From Streptomyces sp. MJM8645 (lineage in GTDB: Bacteria; Actinomycetota; Actinomycetes; Streptomycetales; Streptomycetaceae): a stretch of DNA of 64,000 bases. This document shows, piece after piece, positions 16,509 through 25,047 of this stretch. The translations under genes and the position numbers were made by a program. The stretch's first letter is position 1, and the number at the start of each line of letters is the position of its first letter. The stretch covers positions 4,041,001 to 4,105,000 of the forward strand of contig NZ_LJJF01000001.1 of assembly GCF_001625365.1 (NCBI RefSeq), given 5' to 3'. The notes beneath the pieces are model-generated. The model had not been told where the DNA came from. It searched no databases and was given only the letters and a program-made list of their open reading frames with translations.

Positions 16509-17768
16509 CTACGCGGTGCCGCTGAGCCGGTCCCCGATGGCGCGCAGCCCGTCCAGGTCGTGCACGTCGCCGGGCAGCGCGGCGACCTCCACGATCGGCA
16601 CGTCCGGGTACACGGAGACGAAGCGGTCGCGGGTGCGGCGCTCCCGCCCCATGATCTGCATCCGTTCGGCGTGCAGCCTCAGCAGCCCGGCCGCGAGCAG
16701 TTCGGCCTCGGGCGAGGCGTGCTCCGAGCCGTTCTCCTCCAGTGCCTCTGCGGCCGCCAGCGCCCGTTCCGCGGTGAGCTGCGGCGCGCCCGAGCCGTGC
16801 ACCCGGTTGAGCACCAGCCCGGCCAGCGGCATCCGGTCCGCGGCGAGCCGGTCGACGAAGTACGCCGCCTCGCGCAGCGCGTCCCGCTCCGGCGCGGCCA
16901 CCACCAGGAACGCCGTGCCCGGCGCCTTGAGCAGCTGGTACGTGCGGTCGGCGCGCTCGCGGAAGCCGCCGAACATCGAGTCCATCGCGCTGACGAAGGT
17001 CTGCACGTCGGTGAGCAGCTGGGCGCCGAAGATCTTGCCCAGGGTGCCGGTGATCAGGCCCATGCCGGCGTTGAGGAACCTCATCGCGCTGCGGCCGCCG
17101 ACCTTGGCCGGGGCGGTCAGGATCCGGATCACCCGGCCGTCGAGGAAGGAGCCGAGCCGGTTGGGCGCGTCCAGGAAGTCCAGCGCGGAGCGGGACGGCG
17201 GGGTGTCGACGACGATCAGGTCCCATTCCTCGGCGTCGCGCAGCTGCCCGAGCTTCTCCATCGCCATGTACTCCTGCGTGCCCGCGAAGCCGGCCGACAG
17301 GGACTGGTAGAACGGGTTCTCCATGATCGCCTTGGCCCGTTCGGGTTCGGCGTGGGCGAGCACGACCTCGTCGAAGGTCCGCTTCATGTCGAGCATCATG
17401 GCTTGCAGCTCGCCGTCGCCGGTGACCCCCTTGACGACCCGGGGGGTGTTGTCCAGCTCGGTGAGGCCCATCGACTGGGCGAGCCGGCGGGCCGGGTCGA
17501 TGGTCAGAACGACGACCTTGCGGCCGCGTTCGGCGGCCCGCAGGCCGATCGCCGCGGCGGTGGTGGTCTTGCCGACGCCGCCGGAGCCGCAGCAGACGAT
17601 GATCCTGGTCCTCGGGTCGTCGATCAGCCTGTCGACGGCGAGCCGGCTGCCGGCGGCCCGGACACCGTTGCCGCCGTTGCCGACCCCGCCGCTGCCGCTG
17701 CTACCGCCGCCGTGGGCCCGGCCGCCCCCGCCGTTCCCGCCGGCTCCGCTGGTTCCGTTGGTGGTCAC
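16509..17768 (-). CDS. ArsA/Get3-like anion-transporting ATPase, second copy
   Basis: 419-residue P-loop ATPase of the ArsA family. The first 55 residues are Gly/Asn/Ser-rich linker. The deviant Walker A follows (IIVCCGSGGVGKTTTAAAIGL, about 53-73), then LTIDPARRLAQSMGL (A-loop/switch I) and VVDTPPSRSALDFLDAP (switch II). Actinobacterial ArsA pairs near wblA have no demonstrated arsenite role; membrane-protein targeting or signalling are guesses. The GTG start overlaps the stop of the paralog upstream by 4 bp, so the two are translationally coupled and probably form a heterodimer. Confidence 0.85.
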   Translation of the reverse strand: MTTNGTSGAGGNGGGGRAHGGGSSGSGGVGNGGNGVRAAGSRLAVDRLIDDPRTRIIVCCGSGGVGKTTTAAAIGLRAAERGRKVVVLTIDPARRLAQSMGLTELDNTPRVVKGVTGDGELQAMMLDMKRTFDEVVLAHAEPERAKAIMENPFYQSLSAGFAGTQEYMAMEKLGQLRDAEEWDLIVVDTPPSRSALDFLDAPNRLGSFLDGRVIRILTAPAKVGGRSAMRFLNAGMGLITGTLGKIFGAQLLTDVQTFVSAMDSMFGGFRERADRTYQLLKAPGTAFLVVAAPERDALREAAYFVDRLAADRMPLAGLVLNRVHGSGAPQLTAERALAAAEALEENGSEHASPEAELLAAGLLRLHAERMQIMGRERRTRDRFVSVYPDVPIVEVAALPGDVHDLDGLRAIGDRLSGTA

Positions 17769-18847
17769 GCCGCCCCCTGCCGCTTCAGTTCGCCCGCCAG
17801 CCGGTACAGCCCGCCGAGGTCCACGCCCTCGCCCAGCAGTGGCAGTTCGTACGTGGGGAGCCGCAGTTGCTGGAGGTCGGCGCGCTGCTCGCGCTCCAGC
17901 TCGACCCGCTCGGCGTGCTCCCTGGCCTGCTCCAGCAGCGGGTCGAGCAGCGGCTCCACCGCCGCCCGGACCGTCTCCGGCTTGCGCGAGCGCCCGCCGA
18001 GCCCGGCCTCGCCGAGGGCCAGGGCGACCTCCTCGCGGTGGTTCCCGTCCACCGCGGCCACCGCCGCGGCGTCCAGCACCGGCGGCCGGACCATGTTGAC
18101 CATCACCCCGCCCACCGGGAGCCTGGCCTCGCGCAGCTCGGCGAAGCCGTCGACCGTCTCCTGCACCGGCATCTCCTCCAGCAGGGTGACCAGGTGCACC
18201 GCGGTCTCCGGCGATTTCAGCACCCGCATCACGGCCTGCGCCTGGGTGTGTATCGGCCCGATCCGGGCCAGCCCGGCGACCTCGGCGTTCACGTTCAGGA
18301 ACCGGGTGAGCCGCCCGGTCGGCGGCGCGTCCATCACGACCGCGTCGTAGCGGCGGCGGCCGTCGGGGCCCTTGCGCCGGGCCGCCTCGCAGGCCTTGCC
18401 GGTGAGCAGGACGTCCCGGACGCCGGGCGCGATGGTGGTCGCGAAGTCGACGAAGCCGACCTTCTGCAGCGCCTTGCCGGCCCGGCCGAGCTTGTAGAAC
18501 ATCTCCAGGTACTCGAGCAGCGCCTGCTCGGGGTCGATGGCCAGCGCGAACACCTCGCCGCCGCCCCCGCCGCCCCCGTCGTCGGGGGGCAGGCCCAGTT
18601 GGGCGCGGGAGACCGCGGCGATCCGGCGCTCCTCGTACGGGAGGGCGGCGATGCCGAACAGTTCGGCGATGCCCTGGCGCCCCTCGACCTCGATCAGCAG
18701 CACCCGGCCGCCGTCGGCGGCGAGCGCCAGCGCCAGCGCGGCGGCCAGCGTGGTCTTCCCGGTGCCGCCCTTGCCGCTGACCACGTGCAGCCGGACGCCC
18801 TCCCAGTCGGGGTCGCGCCGGGCTGCCTGGCCGGGGGTGCGTGCCAC
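17765..18847 (-). CDS. ArsA/Get3-like anion-transporting ATPase, first copy
   Basis: 360-residue P-loop ATPase, paralog of its downstream neighbour. The deviant Walker A reads LHVVSGKGGTGKTTLAAALALAL, switch I has LLIEVEGRQGIAELFG and switch II has VVMDAPPTGRLTRFLN. A Gly-rich insertion (GGGGGGG) follows DD near residue 92. The chosen start is GTG at 18847 (ARTPGQAARRD); upstream in-frame codons are low-complexity and overlap the promoter side. It starts an ArsA pair divergent from the DUF4177-RidA unit. Confidence 0.83.
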   Translation of the reverse strand: MARTPGQAARRDPDWEGVRLHVVSGKGGTGKTTLAAALALALAADGGRVLLIEVEGRQGIAELFGIAALPYEERRIAAVSRAQLGLPPDDGGGGGGGEVFALAIDPEQALLEYLEMFYKLGRAGKALQKVGFVDFATTIAPGVRDVLLTGKACEAARRKGPDGRRRYDAVVMDAPPTGRLTRFLNVNAEVAGLARIGPIHTQAQAVMRVLKSPETAVHLVTLLEEMPVQETVDGFAELREARLPVGGVMVNMVRPPVLDAAAVAAVDGNHREEVALALGEAGLGGRSRKPETVRAAVEPLLDPLLEQAREHAERVELEREQRADLQQLRLPTYELPLLGEGVDLGGLYRLAGELKRQGAA

Positions 18848-19055
18848 GCTCCGTCTCCGTCCGTCTCGTGGGCCGGGGCCGCTCCGTCGGCCGGCCCGAA
18901 CTACCGGTGCCCTCTCGCGAGGGTAACCAGGGAGCGCGCCGGATGCCCGGAGCACCAGGGGGGCCGGGCCTGAATCATGCCCCCTTTGTGGGCCACCTCA
19001 CACGCCGGTCCGTGGGCGGCGCCGATCGCGGTGGCCGCTCGTCTAGAGTCTGGCC

Positions 19056-19214
19056 ATGACCAAGTGGGAATACATGACGGCGCCTCTGCTCGTGCACGCC
19101 ACCAAGCAGATCCTGGACAACTTCGGCTCGGACGGCTGGGAGCTCGTCCAGGTCGTGCCGGGCCCGAACCCGGAGCAGCTGGTGGCCTACTTCAAGCGGG
19201 AGAAGAACGCATGA
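19056..19214 (+). CDS. DUF4177-type small protein
   Basis: 52-residue protein starting TKWEYMTAPLLVHATKQILDN and continuing with FGSDGWELVQVVPGP and ending AYFKREKNA. This is the short DUF4177 fold (a YEY...GWELVQV pattern), a conserved small actinobacterial protein of unknown function. Its TGA overlaps the ATG of the RidA gene by 4 bp, so the two are coupled. It is too short for many gene callers, but the codon usage and coupling support it. Confidence 0.8.
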   Translation: MTKWEYMTAPLLVHATKQILDNFGSDGWELVQVVPGPNPEQLVAYFKREKNA

Positions 19215-19678
19215 GCAAGGTCGAGGCCAAGCTCGCCGACCTGGGGCTGACCCTGCCGCCGGTGGCCGCTCCGGTCGCCGCGTACGTGCCGGCCCTGCGC
19301 TCGGGCGAGTTCGTGTTCACCTCCGGCCAGCTGCCGGTCGTCGGCGGCAAGCTGCCGAGCACCGGCAAGGTCGGCGCCGAGGTCTCCCCGGAGGAGGCCA
19401 AGGAGCTCGCGCAGACCTGCGCGCTGAACGCGCTGGCCGCGATCAAGTCGGTGATCGGTGACCTGGACCAGATCGAGCGGGTCGTGAAGGTGGTCGGCTT
19501 CGTCGCCTCCGCCCCCGACTTCACCGGTCAGCCGGGCGTGATCAACGGTGCCAGCGAGCTGCTCGGCAAGGTGCTGGGCGAGGCCGGGGTGCACGCCCGC
19601 AGTGCGGTCGGCGTCGCGGTGCTGCCGCTGGACGCCCCGGTCGAGGTCGAGCTCCAGGTGCGCGTCAAGAACAGCTGA
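19211..19678 (+). CDS. RidA family (YjgF/YER057c/UK114) protein
   Basis: 155-residue RidA-like protein. RidA hydrolyses reactive enamine/imine intermediates released by PLP enzymes. Seen: GEFVFTSGQLPVVGGKLP near the N-terminus, CALNALAAIKSVIGDLDQIERVVKVVGFVAS in the middle and the C-terminal AVLPLDAPVEVELQVRVK. The conserved substrate-binding Arg is at HARSAVGV, where most RidA proteins read RxAVxV or similar. It is coupled to the DUF4177 gene and closed by a terminator. Confidence 0.9.
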   Translation: MSKVEAKLADLGLTLPPVAAPVAAYVPALRSGEFVFTSGQLPVVGGKLPSTGKVGAEVSPEEAKELAQTCALNALAAIKSVIGDLDQIERVVKVVGFVASAPDFTGQPGVINGASELLGKVLGEAGVHARSAVGVAVLPLDAPVEVELQVRVKNS

Positions 19679-19690
19679 GTGTGATCGCGA

Positions 19691-19722
19691 AAGGCGGGGT
19701 TGGGCCTGTCCAACCCCGCCTT
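19691..19722 (+). terminator. Terminator after ridA-like gene
   Basis: AAGGCGGGGTTGG and its complement form a perfect 13-bp stem with a GCCTGT loop, 12 bp after the stop codon. Confidence 0.85.
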
Positions 19723-19742
19723 CGTACGCTTAGCATCCGGGC

Positions 19743-20609
19743 ATGGACCATCGAGCGACGACGCTCCCGATGCCGCCCGGTTGGCCCGCCCGGATCCGGG
19801 CGGTCGACTCCGGCGTGCTGACCCCGCCGGTGCCCAGGCTCGCCGCGACGGTCGTGCTGCTGCGCGACGCGGCCGCCGGGCCGCAGGCGTACCTGCTGCG
19901 CCGGCGCACCTCGATGGCCTTCGCGGCCGGCATGTACGCCTACCCGGGCGGCGGGGTGGATCCGCGCGACGCCGAGGTGGAGACGGGCTGGGCCGGACCG
20001 GCGCCCGAGGAGTGGGCGCGGCGGCTCGGGGTGGACGCCCGGACGGCGCGGGCGGTGGTCTGCGCGGCCGTCCGCGAGACCTTCGAGGAGGCCGGCGTCC
20101 TGCTGGCCGGCCCGGACGCGGACAGCGTCGCCGCGCCGCGCGACTGGAGCGCCGAGCGGGCTGCGCTGGAGGCGCACGAGCTGTCCTTCGCCGAGTTCCT
20201 CCGCGACCACGCCCTGGTGCTGCGCAGCGACCTGCTGGGCGGCTGGGCCCGCTGGGTCACCCCGGAGTTCGAGGAGCGCCGCTACGACACCTGGTTCTTC
20301 GTCGCGGCGCTGCCGGCCGGGCAGAGCGCGGCCCTGGAGGTCGGCGAGGCCGACCGGGTGGCCTGGCTGACGCCCGCCGAGGCCGTTCTCGGCTACCAGG
20401 AGGGCCGGTTCGGGATGCTGCCGCCGACCGTGACGGTGCTGCGCGAGCTGGCGCCGGTGCGCACCGCCGCGGAGGCGCTGGACGCGGCCGCCGGGCGGTC
20501 GCTGGAGCCGGTGCTGGGCCGGGCCGAGGTCTGGGGCGACCGGATGACGGTCCGCTGGCCCGGGTACGACGAACTGACTATCGACGGGGACTTCCCCGAG
20601 GACGCCTGA
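19743..20609 (+). CDS. NUDIX hydrolase
   Basis: 288-residue NUDIX-fold protein. The Nudix box is spread as GGGVDPRDAEVE then AVRETFEEAGVLLAGPD, i.e. the RExxEExG-type helix with E in ETFEEAG. The N-terminus has RLAATVVLLRDA and YLLRRRTSMAFAAGMYAYPGG, typical of the large NUDT19-like family that hydrolyses CoA or nucleoside-diphosphate derivatives. It is monocistronic, immediately before a possible small gene and the metallo-beta-lactamase-fold gene. Confidence 0.85.
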   Translation: MDHRATTLPMPPGWPARIRAVDSGVLTPPVPRLAATVVLLRDAAAGPQAYLLRRRTSMAFAAGMYAYPGGGVDPRDAEVETGWAGPAPEEWARRLGVDARTARAVVCAAVRETFEEAGVLLAGPDADSVAAPRDWSAERAALEAHELSFAEFLRDHALVLRSDLLGGWARWVTPEFEERRYDTWFFVAALPAGQSAALEVGEADRVAWLTPAEAVLGYQEGRFGMLPPTVTVLRELAPVRTAAEALDAAAGRSLEPVLGRAEVWGDRMTVRWPGYDELTIDGDFPEDA

Positions 20610-20695
20610 CCGCACCGGCCCCGCCCTCGTCGGCGCTGTCGCCGACGACGCCGCCGAACAGACTCGAAACAGAGAACAGAGAGGACCGACGCCCG

Positions 20696-20869
20696 ATGAC
20701 CCACAACGCCGTGGCTCGCCGGACGGCACCCGAGCTGCCCGCCCGCCGCCTGATCCCCCGTACCCCGGCCTGCGAGAGTCAGGTCCCGTTCGTCGAGACG
20801 GCCCAGCGGCCACTCGTCCGGGTCCTGCCGCTCAGGGCCCTGCACCGGCCCCGCGGGGACAACCGGTGA
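20696..20869 (+). CDS. Small basic hypothetical protein (57 aa)
   Basis: Short reading frame starting THNAVARRTAPELPARRLIPRTPA and rich in Arg and Pro. GAGAGGA lies about 11 nt before the ATG, and its TGA overlaps the GTG of the next gene in a GTGA junction, which supports translation as a leader or coupling peptide. No family recognised. Confidence 0.45.
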   Translation: MTHNAVARRTAPELPARRLIPRTPACESQVPFVETAQRPLVRVLPLRALHRPRGDNR

Positions 20870-21699
20870 GCGGGCTCCTGCCGGGCGACCCGGCCGCCAC
20901 CATCGACGGCGAGGCCACGCCCCGGGCGCTGTGCGTGCTGGCGCCGAACCCGTCGCCGATGACGCTGGACGGCACCAACACCTGGCTGCTCTCCGAGCCC
21001 GGCTCGGACCTCGCCGTGGTGGTCGACCCCGGCCCGCTGCACGAGGGCCACCTGCGCCGGGTGGTCGACCTCGCGGAACAGCGGGGCAAACGCATCGCGC
21101 TGACCCTGCTCACCCACGGCCACGCCGACCACTCCGAGGGCGCGGCCCGCTTCGCCGAACTCACCGGCACCGAGGTGCGCGCCCTGGACCCGGCGCACCG
21201 GCTGGGTTCCGAGGGCCTGGTCAACGGCCAGCGGCTGGACGTCGGCGGCCTCGACCTGCGGGTGGTCGCCACCCCCGGCCACACCTCGGACTCGCTGACC
21301 TTCCACCTGCCCGCCGACGGCGCGATCCTCACCGGCGACACCGTCCTCGGCCGCGGCACCACGATGGTCGCCCACCCCGACGGCCGGCTCGGCGACTACC
21401 TGGACTCGCTGCGCCACCTGCACACGATGGCCTCCGCGCACGGCGTGCGGACGGTGCTGCCCGGCCACGGTCCGGCGCTCGCGGACGCGCTCGGCGCCGT
21501 CGACTACTACCTCGCCCACCGGGCCAACCGGCTCGCCCAGGTGGAGACCGCGGTCGAGGCCGGCTGCCGGACCGCGGACGAGGTGGTGGCCCTGGTCTAC
21601 GCCGACGTCGACCGGGCGCTCTGGCCGGCCGCCGAGCTCTCGGTCCGGGCGCAGCTGGAGTACCTGGAGGAGCACGGGCTGATCCCGGGCCTCGACTGA
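20866..21699 (+). CDS. Metallo-beta-lactamase-fold hydrolase (LACTB2-like)
   Basis: 277-residue MBL-fold enzyme. The metal ligands are visible: THGHADHSEGA (HXHXDH), ATPGHTSDSLTF (third His), LTGDTVLGRGT (Asp) and LPGHGPALAD (last His). PSPMTLDGTNTWLL near the N-terminus and a winged-helix-like C-terminus (EVVALVYADVDRALWPAAELSVRAQLEYLEEHG) match the glyoxalase-II/LACTB2 subgroup. The substrate is unknown; thioesterase or nuclease activity is possible. Followed by a strong terminator at 21729-21769. Confidence 0.85.
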   Translation: MSGLLPGDPAATIDGEATPRALCVLAPNPSPMTLDGTNTWLLSEPGSDLAVVVDPGPLHEGHLRRVVDLAEQRGKRIALTLLTHGHADHSEGAARFAELTGTEVRALDPAHRLGSEGLVNGQRLDVGGLDLRVVATPGHTSDSLTFHLPADGAILTGDTVLGRGTTMVAHPDGRLGDYLDSLRHLHTMASAHGVRTVLPGHGPALADALGAVDYYLAHRANRLAQVETAVEAGCRTADEVVALVYADVDRALWPAAELSVRAQLEYLEEHGLIPGLD

Positions 21700-21728
21700 T
21701 CCCGTCGCGCGCGGGGCGGGCAACGGAA

Positions 21729-21769
21729 CGCCGAAGGGCCCGTCCGAGCGGACGGGCCCTTCGGCGTTT
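21729..21769. terminator. Bidirectional terminator between MBL gene and crp
   Basis: A perfect 17-bp stem (CGCCGAAGGGCCCGTCC and complement) with a GAGC loop and TTT on the + side lies between the convergent MBL-fold gene and crp. Confidence 0.9.
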
Positions 21770-21815
21770 ACGGCAGCTACGGCGCTTACGGCGTGAAGAC
21801 GTGAGCGCGCCGAGG

Positions 21816-22490
21816 TCAGCGCGAGCGGCGGGACAGCCGCTCGACGTCCATCAGCACCACCGCGCGCGCCTCCAGCTTCAGCCAGCCGCGGCCGGCGAAG
21901 TCGGCGAGCGCCTTGTTGACCGTCTCGCGGGAGGCGCCGACCAGCTGGGCCAGCTCCTCCTGGGTGAGGTCGTGGGCGACGTGGATGCCCTCCTCGGACT
22001 GCACGCCGAAGCGGCGGGAGAGGTCCAGCAGGGCCTTGGCGACGCGGCCGGGCACGTCGGAGAAGACCAGGTCGGACATCACGTCGTTGGTCCGGCGCAG
22101 GCGGCGGGCGATGGCCCGCAGCAGCGCGATGGAGACCTCGGGGCGGGCGTGCAGCCAGGGCTGCAGGTCGCCGTGGCCCAGGCCGAGCAGCTTGACCTCG
22201 GTCAGCGCGCTGGCGGTCGCGGTGCGCGGGCCCGGGTCGAACAGCGACAGCTCGCCGATCATCTCGCTGGGGCCGAGGACGGCGAGCATGTTCTCGCGTC
22301 CGTCCGGCGAGGCGCGGTGCAGCTTGACCTTGCCCTCGGCGACGACGTACAGCCGGTCGCCCGGGTCGCCCTCGTGGAACAGCGACTCACCACGGGCGAG
22401 GGTCACCTCGGTCATGGAAGCGCGCAGCTCGCCGGCCTGTTCGTCGTCGAGTGCCGCGAAGAGTGCGGCGCGCCGCAGAACGTCGTCCAC
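21816..22490 (-). CDS. crp: Crp/Fnr-family cyclic-nucleotide-binding regulator
   Basis: 224-residue regulator with an N-terminal cNMP-binding beta-roll (LFHEGDPGDRLYVVAEGKVKL, then GENMLAVLGPSEMIGELSLFDPGPRTATASA, the phosphate-binding cassette) and a C-terminal winged helix (LTQEELAQLVGASRETVNKALADF). Length and motifs match the single Crp of Streptomyces, which acts in germination, growth and antibiotic onset. GTG start with GAGGA 6-7 nt upstream. Upstream in-frame codons are open but lack family similarity. Confidence 0.92.
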   Translation of the reverse strand: MDDVLRRAALFAALDDEQAGELRASMTEVTLARGESLFHEGDPGDRLYVVAEGKVKLHRASPDGRENMLAVLGPSEMIGELSLFDPGPRTATASALTEVKLLGLGHGDLQPWLHARPEVSIALLRAIARRLRRTNDVMSDLVFSDVPGRVAKALLDLSRRFGVQSEEGIHVAHDLTQEELAQLVGASRETVNKALADFAGRGWLKLEARAVVLMDVERLSRRSR

Positions 22491-22642
22491 GTGCTTCCTC
22501 CTTCTCGGCCGTTCGGCGGGTGGGCCGTCCGGCGCAAGTTCCGTACCGTGCTCTGCATCACCAAGCATGGCGCATGTCGCTCCGATCATATGAGGAGGGG
22601 GTGTGCCGAGGTGTGCCGTGCGGGGCCATTCGTACCGGCGGG

Positions 22643-22850
22643 TCACCGGGTGGGGCGTCGCGGGGGCGGCGCCTGGTCGAACGCCTGCTCGTGCGGTTCG
22701 AACAACGAATCGCCCACCGCCGTACGGGCGTAGAGGACGCTGTGGCCGGCCCGGTGGGCGCTGGTCGGACCCGCCGCGCGCAGGGCGGTCAGGTGCTGCG
22801 ATACGCCGGCGGCGGACAAACCGGTGCGGCGGGTCGGCCAGGGCCGAGGC
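22643..22850 (-). pseudogene. Remnant of ArsR-type (winged helix) regulator, C-terminal piece
   Basis: On the minus strand one frame reads TGLSAAGVSQHLTALRAAG, then SAHRAGHSVLYARTAVGDSLFE before a stop at 22643-22645. This is the recognition helix and wing of an ArsR/DUF5937-type repressor. Upstream of this the frame degenerates into Pro/Arg-rich codons and there is no N-terminal domain, start or ribosome-binding site before the neighbouring RraA gene. I read it as a truncated, decayed regulator. Confidence 0.6.
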
Positions 22851-22896
22851 CTCGCCGGGGCGGGCGCTCGGCCCGTTCAGCCGGACCGGGCCGGGT

Positions 22897-23514
22897 TCAG
22901 CCGGTGAAGCCCAGTTCGCCGAGGGTCTTCTCGATCCGGGTGCGGTGCGCCGCCTCCCAGTCGTCCAGCGTCTCGGCGGCCTCCTTGGCTAGCTTGGCGC
23001 GGGCCGCCTCCAAGGCCTCGGCGCGCCGGGCGGCGGGCACCACCACGACCCCCTCCTCGTCGGCCACCACGACGTCACCGGCCGCCACCGGCGCGCCGCC
23101 GCAGCGCACCTGCGCGCCGTGCGTGCCGAGCTCCCGCTTGGCCCCCGGGATCGGGATCACGCCGCGGGCGAAGACCGGGAAGCCCAGCTCCCGTACCTCG
23201 CCCAGATCCCGGATCAGGCCGTCGGCGACGAACGCCGCGACGCCCCGGCGCTGCGCGACGGCGCACACGTTGCCGCCGGCCAGCGCGTAGTCCAGGTCGC
23301 CGGACTCGACGACGATCACGGCGCCCGGCTCGGCCCGGTAGATCGCCGCGTGCAGCATCAGGTTGTCGCCGGGCGGGCACTGCACGGTGAACGCCGGGCC
23401 GGCCACCCGCGGCGCCCCCGCCCACAGCGGACGGATGCCGATGTCCATGACCTGGGCGCGCCCGAGCACGTCGGCCAGGGTGGTGGTGGGGATGTCCTTG
23501 AAGTCCTGGTCCAT
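22897..23514 (-). CDS. RraA-like / HMG aldolase family protein
   Basis: 205-residue RraA-fold protein. The core motifs are DVLGRAQVMD near the N-terminus, GPAFTVQCPPGDNL, the PGAVIVVES strand, and VAAFVADGLIRDLGEVRELGFPVFARG (the G-x-IRD active-site segment with R and D). The family includes 4-hydroxy-4-methyl-2-oxoglutarate aldolases and the RNase E inhibitor RraA. The intact DGLIRD motif with an upstream GDN favours aldolase or decarboxylase activity, but the substrate is unknown. The C-terminal helix extends about 40 residues beyond short RraA proteins. Confidence 0.82.
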   Translation of the reverse strand: MDQDFKDIPTTTLADVLGRAQVMDIGIRPLWAGAPRVAGPAFTVQCPPGDNLMLHAAIYRAEPGAVIVVESGDLDYALAGGNVCAVAQRRGVAAFVADGLIRDLGEVRELGFPVFARGVIPIPGAKRELGTHGAQVRCGGAPVAAGDVVVADEEGVVVVPAARRAEALEAARAKLAKEAAETLDDWEAAHRTRIEKTLGELGFTG

Positions 23515-23643
23515 GCTTCCTCGTTCTCCGGTGGGCGGGCGGCGGCCGGCCGCCGCCGGTCACGCTAACCCGCGACGGTTCGGGCGAGGAAGGTCCTTCG
23601 GCCGGAGAACTCCACGGCTCGGGCGGGAGGGTCGGGCGGGGGT

Positions 23644-25047
23644 TCAGACGCGGAAGGCCGCGACGTAGCGGCGGGGGTCGCGGCGGAGGTCGGTGTCCCA
23701 GCGGGCCGTGGTCTGTTCGGCGAAGGTCTGCCCGGTGCGCAGCACTTCGTCGAGCGGGTCGAGGTAGTCGAGCACCTTCGGCTGTTCCAGGCCGGCGCGG
23801 ACCCGGGCCCGCAGGCCTGCCCGGGCGAGCCGGACGAGTTCCGCCGCGAGTTCGCGGACCCGGTCGCCGCCGAGCATGGTGTCCAGGCCGTCGGCGGGGA
23901 GCCTGGCCTTCGCCGCGCGGTGCTCCGCCACGCCGTGGTGGCGCAGCAGTTCCCAGGCCGCCGTCCGCGAGGGCGGGTGGTAGGCGAGCCCCGCCCACAG
24001 CGCCGGTACGGCCGGGATGTGCCGGTACGGCGGGCCGTCCCCGGCCCGCAGTTCCAGGGTCCGGCGGACCCTGACGTCCGTCCAGATCTGCGACATGTGG
24101 GAGACCCAGTGGTCGAAGGTCGGCATGGTGCCGTCGTCGAAGCCCTGCCGCAGGATCTCGGCGAACGGCCGGTCGGGGGCGGGCCGGTACCGTCCGTCCG
24201 GGCCGCGGTAGTAGATCATCGGGATCCCCAGCGCCCAGTCGATGACGTCGTCGGCGTTCACGTCGGGCCGTAGCGCGGGCGGCAGGACGCCGCAGCGGCG
24301 CGGGTCCATCCGCAGCCAGTTCTGCGACCTGTGCGAGAGCAGCCCGTTCGACCGGCCGCCCTGCAGCGGCGAGTTGACGAGCAGTGCGGCGACCACCGGG
24401 GACGCGGCGGTCAGCATCCGCAGCTTCTGGGTGAAGTCCTCGTCGGACAGGTAGTCCAGGTGCACCTGGGTGGACAGCGACATCGACATGATCTTCGGGG
24501 CCCCGCTGCCGGCCTCGCCGATCCGGTCGAAGAAGTCGCGCATGACGGCACCGCGGAGCATCGGCACCCAGGAGACGGTGTCGAGCCGGTCGAAGGGGAG
24601 GTTGCCGCCGGGCAGGAGGGCCAGGCCGAAGCGCCCGACGAGTTCCGCGAGGCGTTCCATCGTGGCCCGCATGTCGTCCACGGCCGTGGCCAGGTCGGCG
24701 GCCGGGACGGAGGAGTACTCGACCTGGCCGCCGTGTTCGAGCGTGATCTGGGCGGTGTCCGCCAGGTCCACGCCGGTCAGCCGGCCGTTGTCGCGCCGGT
24801 CCGTGCCGCCCCATTCGGCGAGGACGGCCTCCAGGACGGCCCGGACGCCGTTCTTCCCCTCGTAGGGGGCGGCCCGCCCGGTCTCCGGGTCGACGATGCC
24901 GTTCTCGATCTCCAGCCCGATCCGCTCGGTCGCGGCCGCGGCCGGGGCGAGCAGCGGTCCGAGGTCGTCGCGGTGCAGCGCCGCTCCCGCCGCCGGGCCG
25001 CCGCTCTGCTCGCCGGTTCGGCGCCGGGGCGCCGGTGCCGCGCTCAC
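23644..25047 (-). CDS. Glutamate-cysteine ligase-like carboxylate-amine ligase
   Basis: 467-residue member of the GCS2/EgtA-type ATP-dependent carboxylate-amine ligases. Seen: RIGLEIENGIVDPETGRAAPYEG (the GxExE metal/ATP-binding strand), ITLEHGGQVEYSS, STQVHLDYLSDEDF and SHRSQNWLRMDPRRCG. The enzyme is expected to form an amide between a gamma-carboxylate (glutamate) and an amine. Its GTG overlaps the TGA of the upstream amine oxidase gene (GTGA junction), so the two make a coupled pair. No ergothioneine partners (EgtB/C/D) are adjacent, so a role in ergothioneine is not supported. Glutamylation of an oxidised amine or amino acid is one possibility. Confidence 0.75.
   Translation of the reverse strand: MSAAPAPRRRTGEQSGGPAAGAALHRDDLGPLLAPAAAATERIGLEIENGIVDPETGRAAPYEGKNGVRAVLEAVLAEWGGTDRRDNGRLTGVDLADTAQITLEHGGQVEYSSVPAADLATAVDDMRATMERLAELVGRFGLALLPGGNLPFDRLDTVSWVPMLRGAVMRDFFDRIGEAGSGAPKIMSMSLSTQVHLDYLSDEDFTQKLRMLTAASPVVAALLVNSPLQGGRSNGLLSHRSQNWLRMDPRRCGVLPPALRPDVNADDVIDWALGIPMIYYRGPDGRYRPAPDRPFAEILRQGFDDGTMPTFDHWVSHMSQIWTDVRVRRTLELRAGDGPPYRHIPAVPALWAGLAYHPPSRTAAWELLRHHGVAEHRAAKARLPADGLDTMLGGDRVRELAAELVRLARAGLRARVRAGLEQPKVLDYLDPLDEVLRTGQTFAEQTTARWDTDLRRDPRRYVAAFRV

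Noticed and set aside
23644..25047. Assignment as ergothioneine enzyme EgtA
   Set aside because: No egtB, egtC or egtD neighbours; the coupled partner is an amine oxidase, so only the ligase family is claimed.
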